64,000 nucleotides of DNA, taken from contig NC_081554.1 of NCBI RefSeq assembly GCF_963082655.1, positions 123,913,453 to 123,977,452 of the forward strand, read 5' to 3'. Under the pieces are notes generated by a model. It saw nothing but the letters and a program-made list of their open reading frames with translations. It made no database searches and was not told where the DNA came from. Below, piece by piece: positions 10,800 to 23,715 of the stretch (positions are counted from its first letter, which is position 1; each line of letters opens with the position of its first letter). The DNA is from Stomoxys calcitrans. Lineage: Eukaryota > Arthropoda > Insecta > Diptera > Muscidae. The position numbers were made by a program, and so were the translations under genes.

Positions 10800-12370
10800 T
10801 ATATTCTTCTTCTTCTTATATATAAACATTAATTTGTGTTGGTTTGTCTGTTCCGTATAGACTCAAAAAAGCCTGACTGGGGGGAAGTCTCCCCTTTTAC
10901 CATAATTTTCTGAAATGCCAGATCTCGGAGATGGGTGGTGCGAATTTAGTAATCATTTGTGCGCTCTTTTATAGTAACCTAAACACAAAAATATGGTATC
11001 CAAATTTGGGATGGGACACCGCCCAATTCCCAAAACCTACCATATTTGACCATATTTAAGAGTAGAAAACGTATCTGATATCCAATTGTGGTACCAAATG
11101 TTTGGGGGACCACCCCAACCACCATAACACCCCCAAATTGGACATATTTACCGACGATGGCAATATGAGACTCAAGTGAAAGGTGCTTGCGAGTAGAATA
11201 CGAATCTGATGTCTAAATATGGGACAAAAAGTTTCAGAGGGTCCATCCCTTCCCCAAAAAACACCCAAACTGGGCTTATTTTCAGACCATTGGCAATATG
11301 GGGCTTAAATAAAACGTTTTTGGATGTAGAATACGAATCCGATATCCAAATGTGGGACAAAGTGTTTGGCCGCCCCTCCTCAAAAACAATCCCCAAAGAG
11401 GAAAAATGTATTACCATAGCAATATGGGTCTCAAATGAAAGGTCTTTGGGAGTAAAGCACGAATCTGATATCAATATTCGGGAAAGGGTGTCTATGGGCC
11501 CACCCCACCCCCATAACAACACCCAAATAGGACGTATTTGCTAACCATTGCAATATGGGGCTCAAATAAGAGGTATTTCAGAGTACAACACGAATTAGAT
11601 ATATTTCCAGGGCCAAGTCACTGAGTCGTCGCTCCATCCCCCAAACCACTCCGCTAACTGAACATGTTTGCCGACTATGAAAATATGGGGCTCATATGAA
11701 AGGTATTTGGAAGTAGACCACAAATCTAATATCAACATTCGGGACCAACTGTCTAGGGACGTCCCATCCCCACATAGGACGTATTTGTTCAACACGACAA
11801 TTTGAGTCTTAAAGAGAGCGGAGCTCGATATTGAACATATGTACTGACACTTGCAATAGGGGGTTTAAATGAAAAGTATTTGAGATTAGAAAACGAACTT
11901 GATATCCAATTATGAGGCCAATGTAATTATGGGATTCTAATAAATGATATTTGAGAGTACAGCACAATGCTGATATATTTTCAGGGTTAAGTGCTTGGGG
12001 GACCACCCCACACCCTAAAACATCCCGAAACCGGGCATTATACCTACGATGTCAATGTGGGGCTCAAATGAAAGGTATTTGAGATTAGAACGAACTTGAT
12101 GACCAATTTTGAGACCCAATTTTTGGGGGACGCCTCATCCCATACTCCCCTCTTAAACCAATGGCAATATGGGGTTTAAATAAATGGTATTTGGGAGTAG
12201 AGCACGATGTTGATATTTTTGTAGGACTATGTATCTGGGGGACCACCTCACCCCTAGATTGGACATACACATTTACCGATCATGGCATTATGGGGCCCAA
12301 ATTAAAGCTATTTGGGAGCACGAAATTCATACATATTAAATGAGCAGCGGAGCGGGCCCGGTTCAGCTAG
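10800..12370 (+). mobile_element. Family H element ending in CTAG
   Basis: It begins with TATATAAACATTAATTTGTG, then a TTTGTCTGTTCCGTATAGAC leader. It continues as a tandem array marked by CAATATGGGGCTCAAATGA and GTATTTGGGAGTAGA at 11163, 11295, 11422, 11553 and 11683 (spacings 127-132 bp). It ends GCGGGCCCGGTTCAGCTAG followed by T. The CTAG end just after a GC palindrome suggests a non-autonomous Helitron; no coding sequence is seen. Confidence 0.8.
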
Positions 12371-12371
12371 T

Positions 12372-13077
12372 TCTGCTATAGTTTTCAGTTCATTTGACGC
12401 ATTTTTGTTTTTTTTTTTTTTTGTAAACGATCTAATTAACAAGTACACATAAAATCTAATACACCTTTTAAAATATCTGGCGCAAATGTAAGTTTAAGAA
12501 ATAATTGTTATGTGTTCAACAGTAAACAGTGCAGTGTACAGTGCAGTGTACAGTGCAAAAAAAAACATTTTTTTTATTAAAGATATAAAAACTAGTGATA
12601 ATCCAGTGGATTCTGATCATAATTTTTTCTTGACCGCTCATTGCAAAAACACAAATAAAAAGTTTTCATAGGACACATTCACCCCACGCCTTTTTGAAAA
12701 ATTTATTCAAATTTGGAATAAAATAAATATTTAAAATAAAAAATTTATGATTAAGAAATTAGGCAGATTATTGAAAAATTACCGTGAAGTTTGTAAGAGA
12801 CAAACAAAAAATAATACTAAACTTTGTTTACAGCAAAACGAAAATATTTTACATTTAAAATGTAAATGCCAGCTCAAACAGCTCCATGTAATTGTGGCAA
12901 AATTCTTGACCGACTCCATGAATTCTTGTTGGATCAGTATAACGAACGCAGACTTACCTGACTTACCTAATACCTGAATATTTTCCAGTCGAAATAGAAA
13001 TATTGACCATGTTACCATCATCCAATATTTCAATTCCGCAATTCCATAGACCAACGGTGCGAAAAATGTGTGCAAAT
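12372..13077. other. Unassigned AT-rich region with a 12-bp minisatellite
   Basis: At 12530-12558 the unit GTGCAGTGTACA is repeated about two and a half times. The rest is AT-rich with small open frames of no recognisable family. Confidence 0.5.
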
Positions 13078-13379
13078 GTACCCATGAACATTCTACTTAA
13101 GAACTAGGGCAAACTTCTCACATATCACTGAGTGCTGTCCTATTTAAAATTTTAAACTCAGTGATAAGGGGTCTACTTTTTATAGCCGAATCCGAAAGGA
13201 ATGGCGCAGTGCGACACCTCCTTGGGGGGAAGTATTAGCGTGGAATAGTACCTCGCAAATGTCGTCCGGATTAGGAGGGGATAACCTCCGCTGCAAATTT
13301 TTGCTGATGTTCTCACCAGAATTCGAACCCATGCGTTCATAGTCATAGGCGGACAAGCTAACCTCTGCGCTAGGGTGGC
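13078..13379 (-). mobile_element. S1 SINE, full-length reverse copy
   Basis: On the minus strand it starts with GCCACCCTAGCGCAGAGGTTAGC (box A inside), has a box B variant GGGTTCGAATTC, then the conserved body, and ends at GAATGTTCATGGGTAC. It abuts the coding relic that begins near 13380. Confidence 0.85.
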
Positions 13380-14880
13380 GAAGAATGCATAATCCACGAT
13401 ATAGTCCACCATGGCTTGCAATGATGTGCGATCGCTTTGGGGTATCCGATCGATTAGCATCTGTCTAGGCTTCAGCATTATTCGATGACATACAGTTTAA
13501 GCATGAGCGAGCGACATTATTATGGGTAAGAGAAAAGTGAGCCAAGAACGCGAAAAATCGAGACGTGATATTTGACGAGCAAATCCCGATGGTGAATGGC
13601 TTTTTCGTTTGATTGTCGCAAAAATGATTCATTGACTCGGGAGAATAATAATGAAGTATATCACGCTACAATGCGAAAACAACCACACCTACAAGTAAAA
13701 TCTGAACCATATTCGTCCCTAATTGTTGTGAATTCAGAAGGCAAAGGCGAAACAGCCGAACTGATTGCATTTTTGGAATCTAAAAATGTTTCACTTGAAA
13801 ATTTAATTGCTGTCTATAGTGGCGGTTATGTGGCAAACACTGGCACATCTGGAGGTGTATTGCATGTCATCGAACACTATCTAGAAAGACCAATACATTA
13901 GTTTATCTGTTTAGTTCATTTCAACGAATTGCCGTTCTTAGATCTGTACAACGCTGTCGAAAAATCGGCCACTACTGGACCGACAAAAAGCAGTGGATGG
14001 TCAGCTCAAAGGATAAATACTTGCCATACATTACAAGGAAATATCATAACTTTATGTACTTTCTCTTACGATATAGTTTTCTCTTTCTCTTTCTCTATAC
14101 GATATAGTTTTGTAATGTTTTTATTGAAATAATCTAAACATTTTTAAGGTTATAGAAAATGTTCAACTTATTCCACAAAACACTTTCCTCCAATGAATGC
14201 AGATGCTGACAATCAAATTTCCACGGACGATAAATATCCATACCAAATTGTACAAGCCGTTTCAAGTGGTAGTTGTTCAAATAATCTTGCAAACATCATA
14301 CCTGGACCGGTAAGACATTCGAGATGGATAACAAAAGCAAGTAGATTGCTCCGTTTGTATATAGTGGCGGAAAAGTCATCACAAAATTTACAAATTTTGG
14401 CAAGGTACATCATGAAAGTGTATGTTCCCATGCATTTCAAAGTCAAAAACTACAATTCGGCTGTACACGGTAGTGCTCTGCTTGGAAAAGTCATCCAGTG
14501 AACGCAATATTTACCAGACAACTTATAGAACATCTTAAATCCCATTATACAAAATAATTCCTATTTCGCACACAGTAAAAATATTTACTTGTGCATGGTT
14601 GGTATTGGATGATTGTAAAGAAATTCGTAAATGCGACAATGTACGCGATTTAACAGAGCTTCAGGAATATGTAGCCAAACATCAATTTTAATTGCACGGA
14701 TTGCGTTCACATGATCGATTCTGCTATTTACCAGAACAATTCCATGTGAGAATTAACAACAATACCTCTAAGTGTAGACGATTAAGATCCACCTTTTCCA
14801 GACCCACTAATACCTTGTCCTATTCAAGGTACGGAGCGTCATATCCAGCTACTACCTAATGTTGCATTGCGCTTAATCGA
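13380..14880 (+). pseudogene. Decayed protein of an unclassified mobile element, two homology blocks
   Basis: Several frames read in order give GVSDRLACL near 13437, then GKRKVSQEREKSRRD near 13525. A longer frame at 13596-13901 contains LIVVNSEGKGETAELIAFLE, ENLIAVYSGGYVANTGTSGG and VIEHYLERPIH. The phrase VHFNELPF follows in a shifted frame. A second block at 14193-14501 contains STDDKYPYQIVQAVSSG, IPGPVRHSRWITKASRLLRLY and YIMKVYVPMHFKVKN. I recall similar pairs (LHxNELPLRHL and RWLTTANRILRLY) in many uncharacterised, multicopy arthropod proteins that behave like transposon products, but I cannot name the family. At least three frameshifts and several stops break it, and the acidic residue expected in the CDG-type motif is lost. 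Fragments of the same element are at 15070-15240 and, inverted, at 9250-9415. Confidence 0.6.
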
Positions 14881-15069
14881 CATAAACCGTGACGGTATAA
14901 TGATATATGTATCTGAAGACCGAAAGAAAGCGCCTCGTATGAAATCTTGAAAAGATGTGGAATGCAATCTTTGAATGAAAAATGCAACGAATTGGAATTT
15001 TTGATGTGAGATCCTTTAAAACAATGTTTGGTTTCATATTTTGTCCCTACCGATACAATTACTTTGTAT

Positions 15070-15240
15070 TTTAAATGATAATTTGCACTTTCACAATGCC
15101 AATACTGCCTGAAGGAGCGTTCCAATGTTTTTGAGAAGTACGACAGAGTTCTTAACTATTGTCGTGGCTACAATTTCTGTCTTAGTATTGGATCGAAAAT
15201 ATTAATGGTTTGGCTGTTATATCCAAAAATTACCATGAAA
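15070..15240 (+). repeat. 3' part of the unclassified element, shared with 9250-9415
   Basis: It reads TTGCACTTTCACAATGCC through CTTAGTATTGGATCGAAA, an inverted match to 9250-9415 over about 165 bases. It follows the coding relic at 13380-14880 and probably belongs to the same element. Confidence 0.7.
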
Positions 15241-15380
15241 TCGAAGTTTTTTCTAAGTACTATGTGCGGAGAAATTGTAGCCAGAGATAATAGCTACAAC
15301 TTTACTTTTAAAAATAAGCCAAATTTCAAATAGTTTTCGTAATATAAGACCAAAAATATTTGAATATTTTTCAAAAAAAT

Positions 15381-15996
15381 ATTGGGCCATATCGGTCCAT
15401 AACCTGATATAGCTGCCATATAAACCGATCTTGGGTCTTGACTTCTTGAGCCTCTAGAGGTCACAATTCCTATCCGATTGGAATGAAATTTCGCACGACG
15501 TATTTTGTTATGATGTCCAACAAGTGTGCCAAGTATAGTTCAAATCGGTTCATAACCTGATATAGCTGTCATATAAACCGATCTGGGATCTTGACTTCTT
15601 GAGCCTGTAGAGGTCGCAATTATTATCCGATTTGCTTGAAATTTTGTACGACGTATTCTCTCATGACCATCAACATACATATTTATTATGGTCTGAATCG
15701 GTCTATAGCCCGATACAGCTCCCATATAAATCGATTTCTCTATTTTACTTCTTGAGCCCCCAAAGGGCGCAATTCTTATTCGATTTGGCTGACATTTTAC
15801 ACAGGTCTCCAACATATAATTTAATTGTGGTCCAAACCGGACCATATCTTGATATCGCTCTAATAGCAGAGCAAATCTTTTCTTATATCCTGGTTTGCCT
15901 AAGAAGAGAAGCCGGGAAAAGAACTCGACAAATGCGATTCATGATGGAGGGTATATAAGATTCGGCCCGGCCGAACTTAGCACGCTTTTACTTGTT
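15381..15996 (+). mobile_element. Family A element, 5'-truncated
   Basis: Three diverged internal units are followed by the complete 3' end: ATGGAGGGTATATAAGATTC with the GGCCCGGCCGAA stem-loop and the TTAGCACGCTTTTACTTG tail. Confidence 0.85.
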
Positions 15997-15999
15997 TCT

Positions 16000-17640
16000 A
16001 TTCTTTTGTTTCTCAGAGTAATTGTAATTTCACGAGGGCGGGTTACTGGCCCAGCGGGTGTCCCGAGCCGCTTGCTCCAAGATCCGACGCTCCACTCCAG
16101 CCGCCACTAACCAGGGAACAGACGCTGATGTTGGCCATTGGTTATTTAAAGCCGCCAATAACTCAGAACTAAGACAACTCAAATATTATTTTGTATTTTA
16201 TTGGATTCTGTAATGATTTGGTCAGTATAATGCGAATTCATGTAATTGACTGATTCGGTAATCTTAACAGAAGACAAGATACAAAGATTCAACAATAAGT
16301 TTTATATGGGCAGCATACCAGCCGAACCTCCTATACACAATAAAGACTGGCCTACGTTAATAAAAATCATTTTTTCAAAATGTTAAGTCAATTTCTTCAC
16401 TGTTTGGATGATATCTTGCTTTCGTAAGACATTCAGACGGACGTATATCGCTAAATTTTCCTCGAATTTTATGACGACCATAATTATATAGGTACTTAAT
16501 AGGGTCTTAAAACAATATCTGGAGTTTTGCAAAGTGTGTGACAAGGTTAGTATATGTCAATTCTATGGTGGAGTTTATTGAAGTTGCACAAAACTGGAAC
16601 ATTAACAAAAACTTGAAAAAAATGCTTCCTGGTATTTAACTAATGCATGTAATGCCTATAGATGTCATTTCTTCGGGAATCCGTAGTGAAATTCGATGCG
16701 GGACATTTCTTTCAAAGACATCATCCTCTGAACGTGGATATTTTGGGAACACTCTGCATTGAAAGCGGGGAAATAAGAAATTCAACAAAATGTAAGTTAC
16801 TTTACATGTACTGTATTGTTGGGGGTACTTATGTGCATTATATTATATTGACGGTTTTCATTTCTTCGATGACTCATAGTTAAATTTGATGTGTAATATT
16901 TCTTCCTTTGAGACTATGCTCCTAAAGTGGCAATTTGTTCGAGTTTTTGGCTGAATTCGAATACTTCCAAAAATACCAAGTAAGGTAGTGACCAAATAAC
17001 ATGAAATTTTCAAAATTATACTTTTATTTCCATAAAAGTTTTAATATCTGCATATACAATTCCAATCGTGAACTCCTCGCTGGTATAGACACATTCTCAC
17101 TCACAACATTTTCACCTTTTTTTTTTCTTGACTGACCAAGGAGCACTGAGTTTGTTTGGCAGCTCTGTCTAGAGCATAAACTAGGAAAATGATAATTTTT
17201 ACAGCAAGGCCGGAACAAAAATCCTGGTATGTCCAATGACAAAAACGGACAAATGGCTGTTGGATAAAAGAATTTCTAAGGCACATTCCATGTTTGGTAA
17301 TATTTGCGCAATAAAGAAATATCGATCCCAAAGTTGGTATTTAAATGTATCTATAGCAATGACTGACAAATACACACACAAACTATTGCACATATTTGTG
17401 CACATGTACAAGAGCATAATCCCATGGGTTTAGAAACATGCACACTAGCACATGTGCCCAACCCCGGTCTAACAAATCATAATACAAAACTATAATAAAT
17501 AGAATTGAGCCGAAATGGAAGACTTTTAATATGTAATAACATCAAACTAAACCTAAATAAACTCTGAAAGAGTTTAAGTTACCAACTGAGATCTGTGTGT
17601 AATTGGTAAAAATTGATTATACTTGACACAAATTCTTGCA
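16000..17640. other. Unassigned region
   Basis: At 16020-16115 is a short GC-richer stretch with an open reading (GPAGVPSRLLQDP) that could be a LINE shred, but nothing firm. The rest is AT-rich, with no recognisable gene or repeat. Confidence 0.45.
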
Positions 17641-17654
17641 AAAAAACGTATAGT

Positions 17655-19743
17655 TAAATCTTGTATATAAAAATCTATTTGTGTTTGTTTGTATGTTTGT
17701 GTGTTCCTTATAGACTCAGAAACGGATGAACCAATTTTCTTGAAATTTTCACAGATGGTACATATTGACCCCGTGGTGAAAATAGGGTACTAAATTTTTA
17801 GATATCTGAAGGGGGGCGGACCCTCCCCCTTACCCTAATTTTCAGAAACGCCAGATCTCGGAGATGGGTGGTGCGATTTAAGCGAAAATTTGTGTGCTCT
17901 CATATAGTACCCTAAAAATAAAAATTTGGTATCCAAATTTCGGATGGAGTACATAGGGGGGCAGCCCCACCCCCCCCCCAAAAAAAAAAAAAAAAAAAAA
18001 CATACCAAACATATATTTACACCAATCACGACAATATGGGACTTAAATGAAAGGTATTTAGGATAAGAAAACGTATTTGATATCCAATTGTCGGCCAAGT
18101 GCTAGAGGAACCACCCCAACCCCAAAACACCCCTAAATCGGACATATTTACCCACCATGGCAATATGGGACTCAAATGAAAGGTATTTGCGAGTAGAATA
18201 CGAATCGTGGGTGGGGGTCCACCCCTTTCCCAAAACACTTAAATAAAAGGTATTTGAATGTAGAAAACGAATGTGATATCCAAATATGGGACCAAGTGTT
18301 TGGGGGGCCACCTCACATCAAAAACATCCCCTAAAGGGGACAAACTTACGACCATAGCAATATGGGGCTCAAATGAAAGGTCTTTGGGAGTAAAGCACGA
18401 ATCTGATATCAATATTCGGGAAAAGTGTCTATAGGGCCACGCCACCCCCGCAACACCACCCAAATAGTAAGTATTTTCTGACTATTGCAATTTGAGTTTC
18501 AAATAAGAGGGTTTTTTAAGTGGAACACGAATCCGATATATATTTTCAAGGCCAACTCACTGAGTGGCCGCCCATCCTCCCAAACACCCCCCAAGACGGT
18601 CATGTGTGCCGACTATGGAAATATGGGGCTCAAATGAAAGGTACGTGGGAGTATCTGATATCAAAATTAGGGACCAACAGTCTAGCGGACGTCCCACCAC
18701 CACAACAACCCCCAAATGGGACGTATTTGCTCACCAAGATGATAAGGGTCTTAAAGAGAGTGGAACTAAATCTTCATAGTTTTTTTGGGCCAATATCTCA
18801 AACCGGACATATTTGCTGACTTTTGAATAACGAGTTTAAATGAGATTAGAAATCGAATTTGATATCCAATTTTGAGGGCGGGCAATGGCAATATGGGGTT
18901 TAAATAAATGATATATAGATATATGAGAATAGAGCATGTTGCTGATATATTTTCAGGGCTTAGAATTGGGGGGACCACCCCACTCCCCAAAACACCCCTA
19001 AATCGGGCATATTTGCCGACCATGACAATGTGGGGCTTAAATGAAAGGTATTGGTGGGTAGAGCAAGAATTGCTACCCTGTTTCGGGACCAATTTTCTCG
19101 GGGTCTACCCCTTTCCCAAAATACCCCACAAACAGCAATTTATAGTGACCATCGCAATATGGGGCTATAATAAAGGTATTTGGGAGTAGAATACAAATTT
19201 GATATCCACCCCCTTTCCCAAAACACCCCCAAAGGAGAAAAAATCTTCGACATGCCAATATGTGGCTCAAATAAAAGGTATTTGAGATTAGAAAACGAAT
19301 TTGATAAACTATTTTGGGGCCATGTGTTTGGGGACGCCTCATCCTGTAAACTCCTCTTAAACCAATGGCAATATGGAGTTTAAATAAATGATATTTGAGA
19401 GAAGAGCACGAGCTGATATTTTTTCAGGGCCAATTGTCTGGGGGACCACATCTCCACCGAAAACACCACTAAATTCGACATCATGAGAATATCGGGCTTA
19501 AATGAAGTATTTTAAGAATGGAGTACACCTTACATCCAAACTTAAATTCGTAGACCAATAAAGATCATATGGGATTCAGATAAAGGCACTTATATTGTTA
19601 AACTGTTAGCCAAGCGATATACTATTTTCGTAGCATGGTATTTCACTAAAAGATCATTAATTGTCGAAAATAAATATTCCAAGGAAACTTTTGTTCCATA
19701 TAAAGTAAAAAATGGCGCAGCGGAGAGGGCCCGCGTCAGCTAG
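17655..19743 (+). mobile_element. Family H element, near complete
   Basis: The start is TATATAAAAATCTATTTGTG with TTTGTTTGTATGTTTGTGTG and TTCCTTATAGACTCAGAAAC. The array units (CAATATGGGGCTCAAATGAA, GAATCTGATATC) repeat at about 130 bp from 18034 on, with one shortened unit. The end is GAGGGCCCGCGTCAGCTAG followed by T. A homopolymer run of C then A sits at 17970-18000. Confidence 0.85.
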
Positions 19744-19849
19744 TATACTATATTTAAATCCTGCAAAAGTTTGAAAAAGGGCATCGGACGATATATACAT
19801 GGAAGCTATGTACGCATTTATTAAAAGCTCAAATAAAACACCTCATGCT

Positions 19850-19935
19850 AAAATTGCCATAAAAATGGCTACTATAGCCATAAAAGTGCCTAATATATCC
19901 ATAAACGTGTTTCTATAGCCATAAAAGATTTTGAA
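19850..19935 (+). repeat. Short tandem repeat, about 20-bp units
   Basis: ATAGCCATAAAAGTG-like units recur four to five times (CCATAAAAATGG, CCATAAAAGTGC, CCATAAACGTGT, CCATAAAAGATT). Confidence 0.6.
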
Positions 19936-20002
19936 CACCTACTGAGACGTCAATTAAAACAATTCGTGCAAAATTTTGTAAGGATATGACTAAATCAGAG
20001 GC

Positions 20003-20270
20003 GACTGTGGCCCAATGGTTAGCATGTGTTATGATGCCAAAAGCCTTGGCTCAAATCCCGGCGTCAACATCAAAAAATTGTTCAGCAGTGGTTTTCCCCT
20101 TACTAATACTGTCTAAATTTGTGAGGCATCCTTCCATGTTAAAACTTCTCTACCAAGTGGTGTCATAAAAAAGGAGGCTCCTTATCGTTGAGTTAAAACA
20201 TTAATCGCACTGCACTCATTGCTATAAGAGAAGCATCCCCTGTTCCATAATGGAATGTTCATGGGAAATT
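20003..20270 (+). mobile_element. S1 SINE, diverged, with internal deletion
   Basis: A decayed tRNA head (TGGCCCAATGGTTAGCATGT, later TCAAATCCCGGCG) is followed by the S1 body TTAAAACTTCTCTACCAA and the terminus GGAATGTTCATGGG. About 30 bases around the ACGCCGTTCGGACTCGGC segment are missing. Confidence 0.8.
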
Positions 20271-20650
20271 GAGTATTCAGCATGACCGAAATTGTGAGTA
20301 ATACAGCCATAAAATCGTATATCGGCTTAAAGATATACACTGGTTCACAAAAGTTAGTATACACCCATGTTACCTAAATGTCTTTAACAATAAACAACCA
20401 GTAGATCATTGGAACAGCTAAATTAAAAATTTTTCAATAAAAATAAAAGCAGTTTTCATTATGAACTACCAAAATTAATTATTATAACCATATTTTTTAT
20501 TCGGTATGCTCAAAATCTAAAATGGACCAAAAAGGCCTCCATGGACCGTACTATCGATTAAAATAAAGATTTCATGCATTTTTCTGAATCTTATGGGCTA
20601 TTATTTTTTGAAAAACTTTCCAATAGCTTTTAAAAAATCACGCTTTATAT
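20271..20650. other. No recognisable feature
   Basis: AT-rich sequence with no supported gene or repeat. Confidence 0.5.
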
Positions 20651-20654
20651 TCTT

Positions 20655-20840
20655 GATCGGCTTGACATTCTAAGTCGATCTAGCCATACCCGTCCGTCTG
20701 TGGAAATCACGATAGTGGTCGAACGAATAGAGGTAACCACTTGAAATTTTGCATAGAGACTTCTTATCAATGTAAGTCGTTGGATATAGCATATGGGTTA
20801 TATCGGTTCAGATTTGCATAAAGCTCCCATATAAGCACAA
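20655..20840 (+). mobile_element. Family A internal fragment
   Basis: It contains AAGTCGATCTAGCCAT, CCGTCCGTCTGT, ACTTGAAATTTTGCA and AAGCTCCCATATAAG, which is the leader region of family A without either end. Confidence 0.75.
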
Positions 20841-21024
20841 ACGTGAAAGAAAAAATTCGCCAGAATTCCAACTAGGATTTCACGATATGTATCATATTTA
20901 CAGTTTTTTGTGTTTGACATCATACACCTGAAAAGAGGTTTCATTCGCGAATCTAGCACCAACTTAGGAAAGGTAGAAGAAATAGAAGATGGAGCCAACA
21001 AGGAAAATGAAAAGCTAAGTGTAT

Positions 21025-21160
21025 AAGGGGTAAATCTACCCTCAAAAACACCATCAATCGAACATGTAGGTCGACCGGGTCAATATGGTTCTCAGATGAA
21101 AGCTCTATGGGCGTGCAGTATGAATCTGCTATCCAAAATTGCAACAAGAGTCTAGGGGAT
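21025..21160 (+). mobile_element. Single family H unit
   Basis: One unit is visible: CCCTCAAAAACACC, CAATATGGTTCTCAGATGAA and GTATGAATCTGCTATCC, matching the H array in plus orientation. Confidence 0.6.
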
Positions 21161-21239
21161 ATATAAGCTGATCGGAACAAAATAGAACTCCAATAAAACT
21201 TTTTTTGAAGAGTTAGAGTATAAATAGTAGACAAAGTCG

Positions 21240-23050
21240 AAACAGGAACGAAGGAAGCACCCACGGCGCCTAAGTCTTCAAGTAAAACTGTGACTTACAA
21301 AACGGACGCCACAGTGATGGCTGTGGCGGGGAAAATGGTCAGTGGAAAAGGTAGAGCAGTGGGAGGTCATCCACAGGGACGAGAAGGAGGAAGGATGTCT
21401 TTTTGTAGCTGGCATTGATCAATTCTCCGTAACGAATTTGGCTAAGACTAAAGGCATGGCGTTCTACGACGACTGTCTTTTTCTAAATTGGGAAGATTAG
21501 AATAGACAAAAATTCTCATATTGAGACATGAGGCAGTGGCAGACTACTCAATACTGCCTAACGAACAGAGAACCGACGACGAGACTATCGCCGACTTTCC
21601 CAATATTGGGAAGACTAGGATAGACAAGCATCCTAATATTAAAAGCATCCTAATTGTGACAGGAAACTCAATGCAGCCTAACGAACAGTAAACCGACGAT
21701 GAGACCATCATCACCCAGTCACAAATGCCCATTTACTGGTGGACCAATGATTGAGGTCAACAGATAAACCTTCACCGGAGCCAGTCGGCTATTCCCGCTA
21801 TGATGGAGAAAATCACCAAGGGCAAAATTCATGTTGCCTTTATTCAGGAGCCATTGACGACCTGAAACTAAATTAACTACCAAATATTCTATGCTAGCAC
21901 CGGAACTCGGCCGAGGACCTGCGATATTTGTCAAAAAAATTTAATTATATATTTTCCTCAGAGTACTCGTGGAATGTCGCATGCAACAGTTCTGAGACAG
22001 GAAGAAGGTGGGACATAAAAGACATGAATTTTTCGGATTTCCATCCACGTTTGAGCTCAACGTCTGATGAGGAAGGCAAAACAGACAGGAAATGAGATTC
22101 TAATAGGGTGCGATGCGAACTCTCGCCCCTTTCCGTGGGATAGTGCCAATGTTAAAAAACCCCGACAGAATTCTTCAATACTAAAATCCTAGTAACACTT
22201 AATATTGGCAAAACTGCTACCTTTGTTAATCGGATCAGGATTGGGGGGGTCTCCAAGCAGCACTCTTTCTCTAACCATCGCTACATTTGGTATAGAATAG
22301 CAATGCCAGCACTAAATCCGATAAGCTTGGTTTTGAAAACCAACTGGACAAAATTCGGGAGACTACTCAGAAGACGACTTAGGCAATATAATTTAGATCG
22401 TGTAAGCATAGAATACATTGGCAAAGGTGTCAACAGTATTACGACTGCAATAGTGGAGTCTTTCGAAGATAGCTGTCCTCTTGATTCTTAAGAATTTTTA
22501 ACGTTGAATGGAGCGGACGTGTTTTCATTTCGCTCCTCAAAGAAAAATATTTGTGACTCGGAATAGGTACTACCTATTACGAAAAATTTTTAAAGCATTT
22601 TTGGAGGAGCTGCGGTGGTGGCATCAAATCGCATCATGTTATTCTCTCCTCTTATTGGTGTGGGTGCCTTGGCTCCTGTAGTCGAGAGTAATGCTTCAAG
22701 CGCAACAACTAGTCGTAAGACTAATTAATGCGAAAGAGAAGGTAAAGTGGGCAATGGCTTTGCTAAGCTCACAAGCAGACCGGGAAAGCGATACGTGGCA
22801 CGACGAAGGAGACAGATAGAAAGTATGTACCGGCAGCGCAATCGGGCGAAAGTGCAGGATGCTGGAAGGGATAGAACTGACATTTCAGACACTTCTACAC
22901 AAGCTGGAAACAGAATCAGATAACCTGACGAGCATAAGTTTGGTAAACAAAACGAAAGTTTACTGGGATGTGTGTTACACACGGCTTAAAGAATGCAATT
23001 AGATTATCGGAGCGGCAAAACGATGTACGCTGGAAGCTTTTGTTCAAACA
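21240..23050 (+). mobile_element. 5' half of a LOA-like LINE, decayed
   Basis: The downstream part is recognisable in broken frames. At 21815 is KIHVAFIQEP, the start of the apurinic endonuclease. At 22100 is LIGCDANSRPFPWDS, the endonuclease GxDxN block. At 22300 is WTKFGRLLRRRL...IVESFEDSCPL, the link to the RT. At 22960 is VYWDVCYTRLKECN, just before the RT. The RT and RNase H are absent, and family A sequence starts at about 23085. Upstream, 21240-21800 is probably decayed ORF1. It contains a partial tandem duplication of GCCTAACGAACAG plus AACCGACGA-GAGAC (21553 and 21678). The element is non-functional. Confidence 0.75.
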
Positions 23051-23084
23051 GGTTATTCAATCTTTGAATAACTTTTTCAAATAT

Positions 23085-23635
23085 ATTCCAGCTATATCAA
23101 GTAATTAACCGATTTGGACCGCACTTTTCATGGCTGTTAGACATGAAAATTTCCAAAATTTCAGCCAAATCGAGTAACAATTGCGCCCTCTAGAGGCTCA
23201 AGAAGTCAAATCAGAAATCGGTTTATATGGAAGCAATACCAGGTTATGAACCGATTTAGACTATACTTGACACAGTTGTTGGAAGTCATACCAAAACTAC
23301 ACGTGCAAACTTTCTAGAAGCTCAAGAAGTAAAATCTGGAGATCGGTTTATAAGGCAGCTATATCAAAACATGGGCCGATTTCGCCCATTTACAATTATA
23401 ACCGAACTACGCTTATAAGAAGCATTTGTGCAAAATGTCTTGCTCCTAGCTAAACTCCATCGAAACTAAGGGTGTTTCGACAGACAGAAGGACGGACGTA
23501 CGGACATGGCTAGATCGTTTTAAAATGTCATGACAATGAATAATGTCTATTCTTTTTGGGGTCTTAGACGAATAATTCGAGGTGTTACAAACGGAATGAC
23601 GAAATTAGTATACCCCCATTCTATGGTGAAGGACT
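23085..23635 (-). mobile_element. Family A element, reverse, partial
   Basis: Internal units (GCCCTCTAGAGGCTCAAGAA, ATCGGTTTATATGG) lead into the family's 5' end in reverse: ATGGCTAGATCG, then GTTACAAACGGAATGACGAA and TACCCCCATTCTATGGTG. The 3' stem-loop is missing. Confidence 0.85.
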
Positions 23636-23715
23636 ACAGGATGGGCTGTAGTGAAGGGTATAATACCTTTTTTTTGTCTGCAAATGCTTGATACAACACA
23701 AGGATTGATTCTTAA

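Noticed and set aside
11056..11544. Open frames on both strands of 70-116 codons
   Set aside because: They fall in the family H array and their peptides repeat with the unit; no independent evidence of coding.
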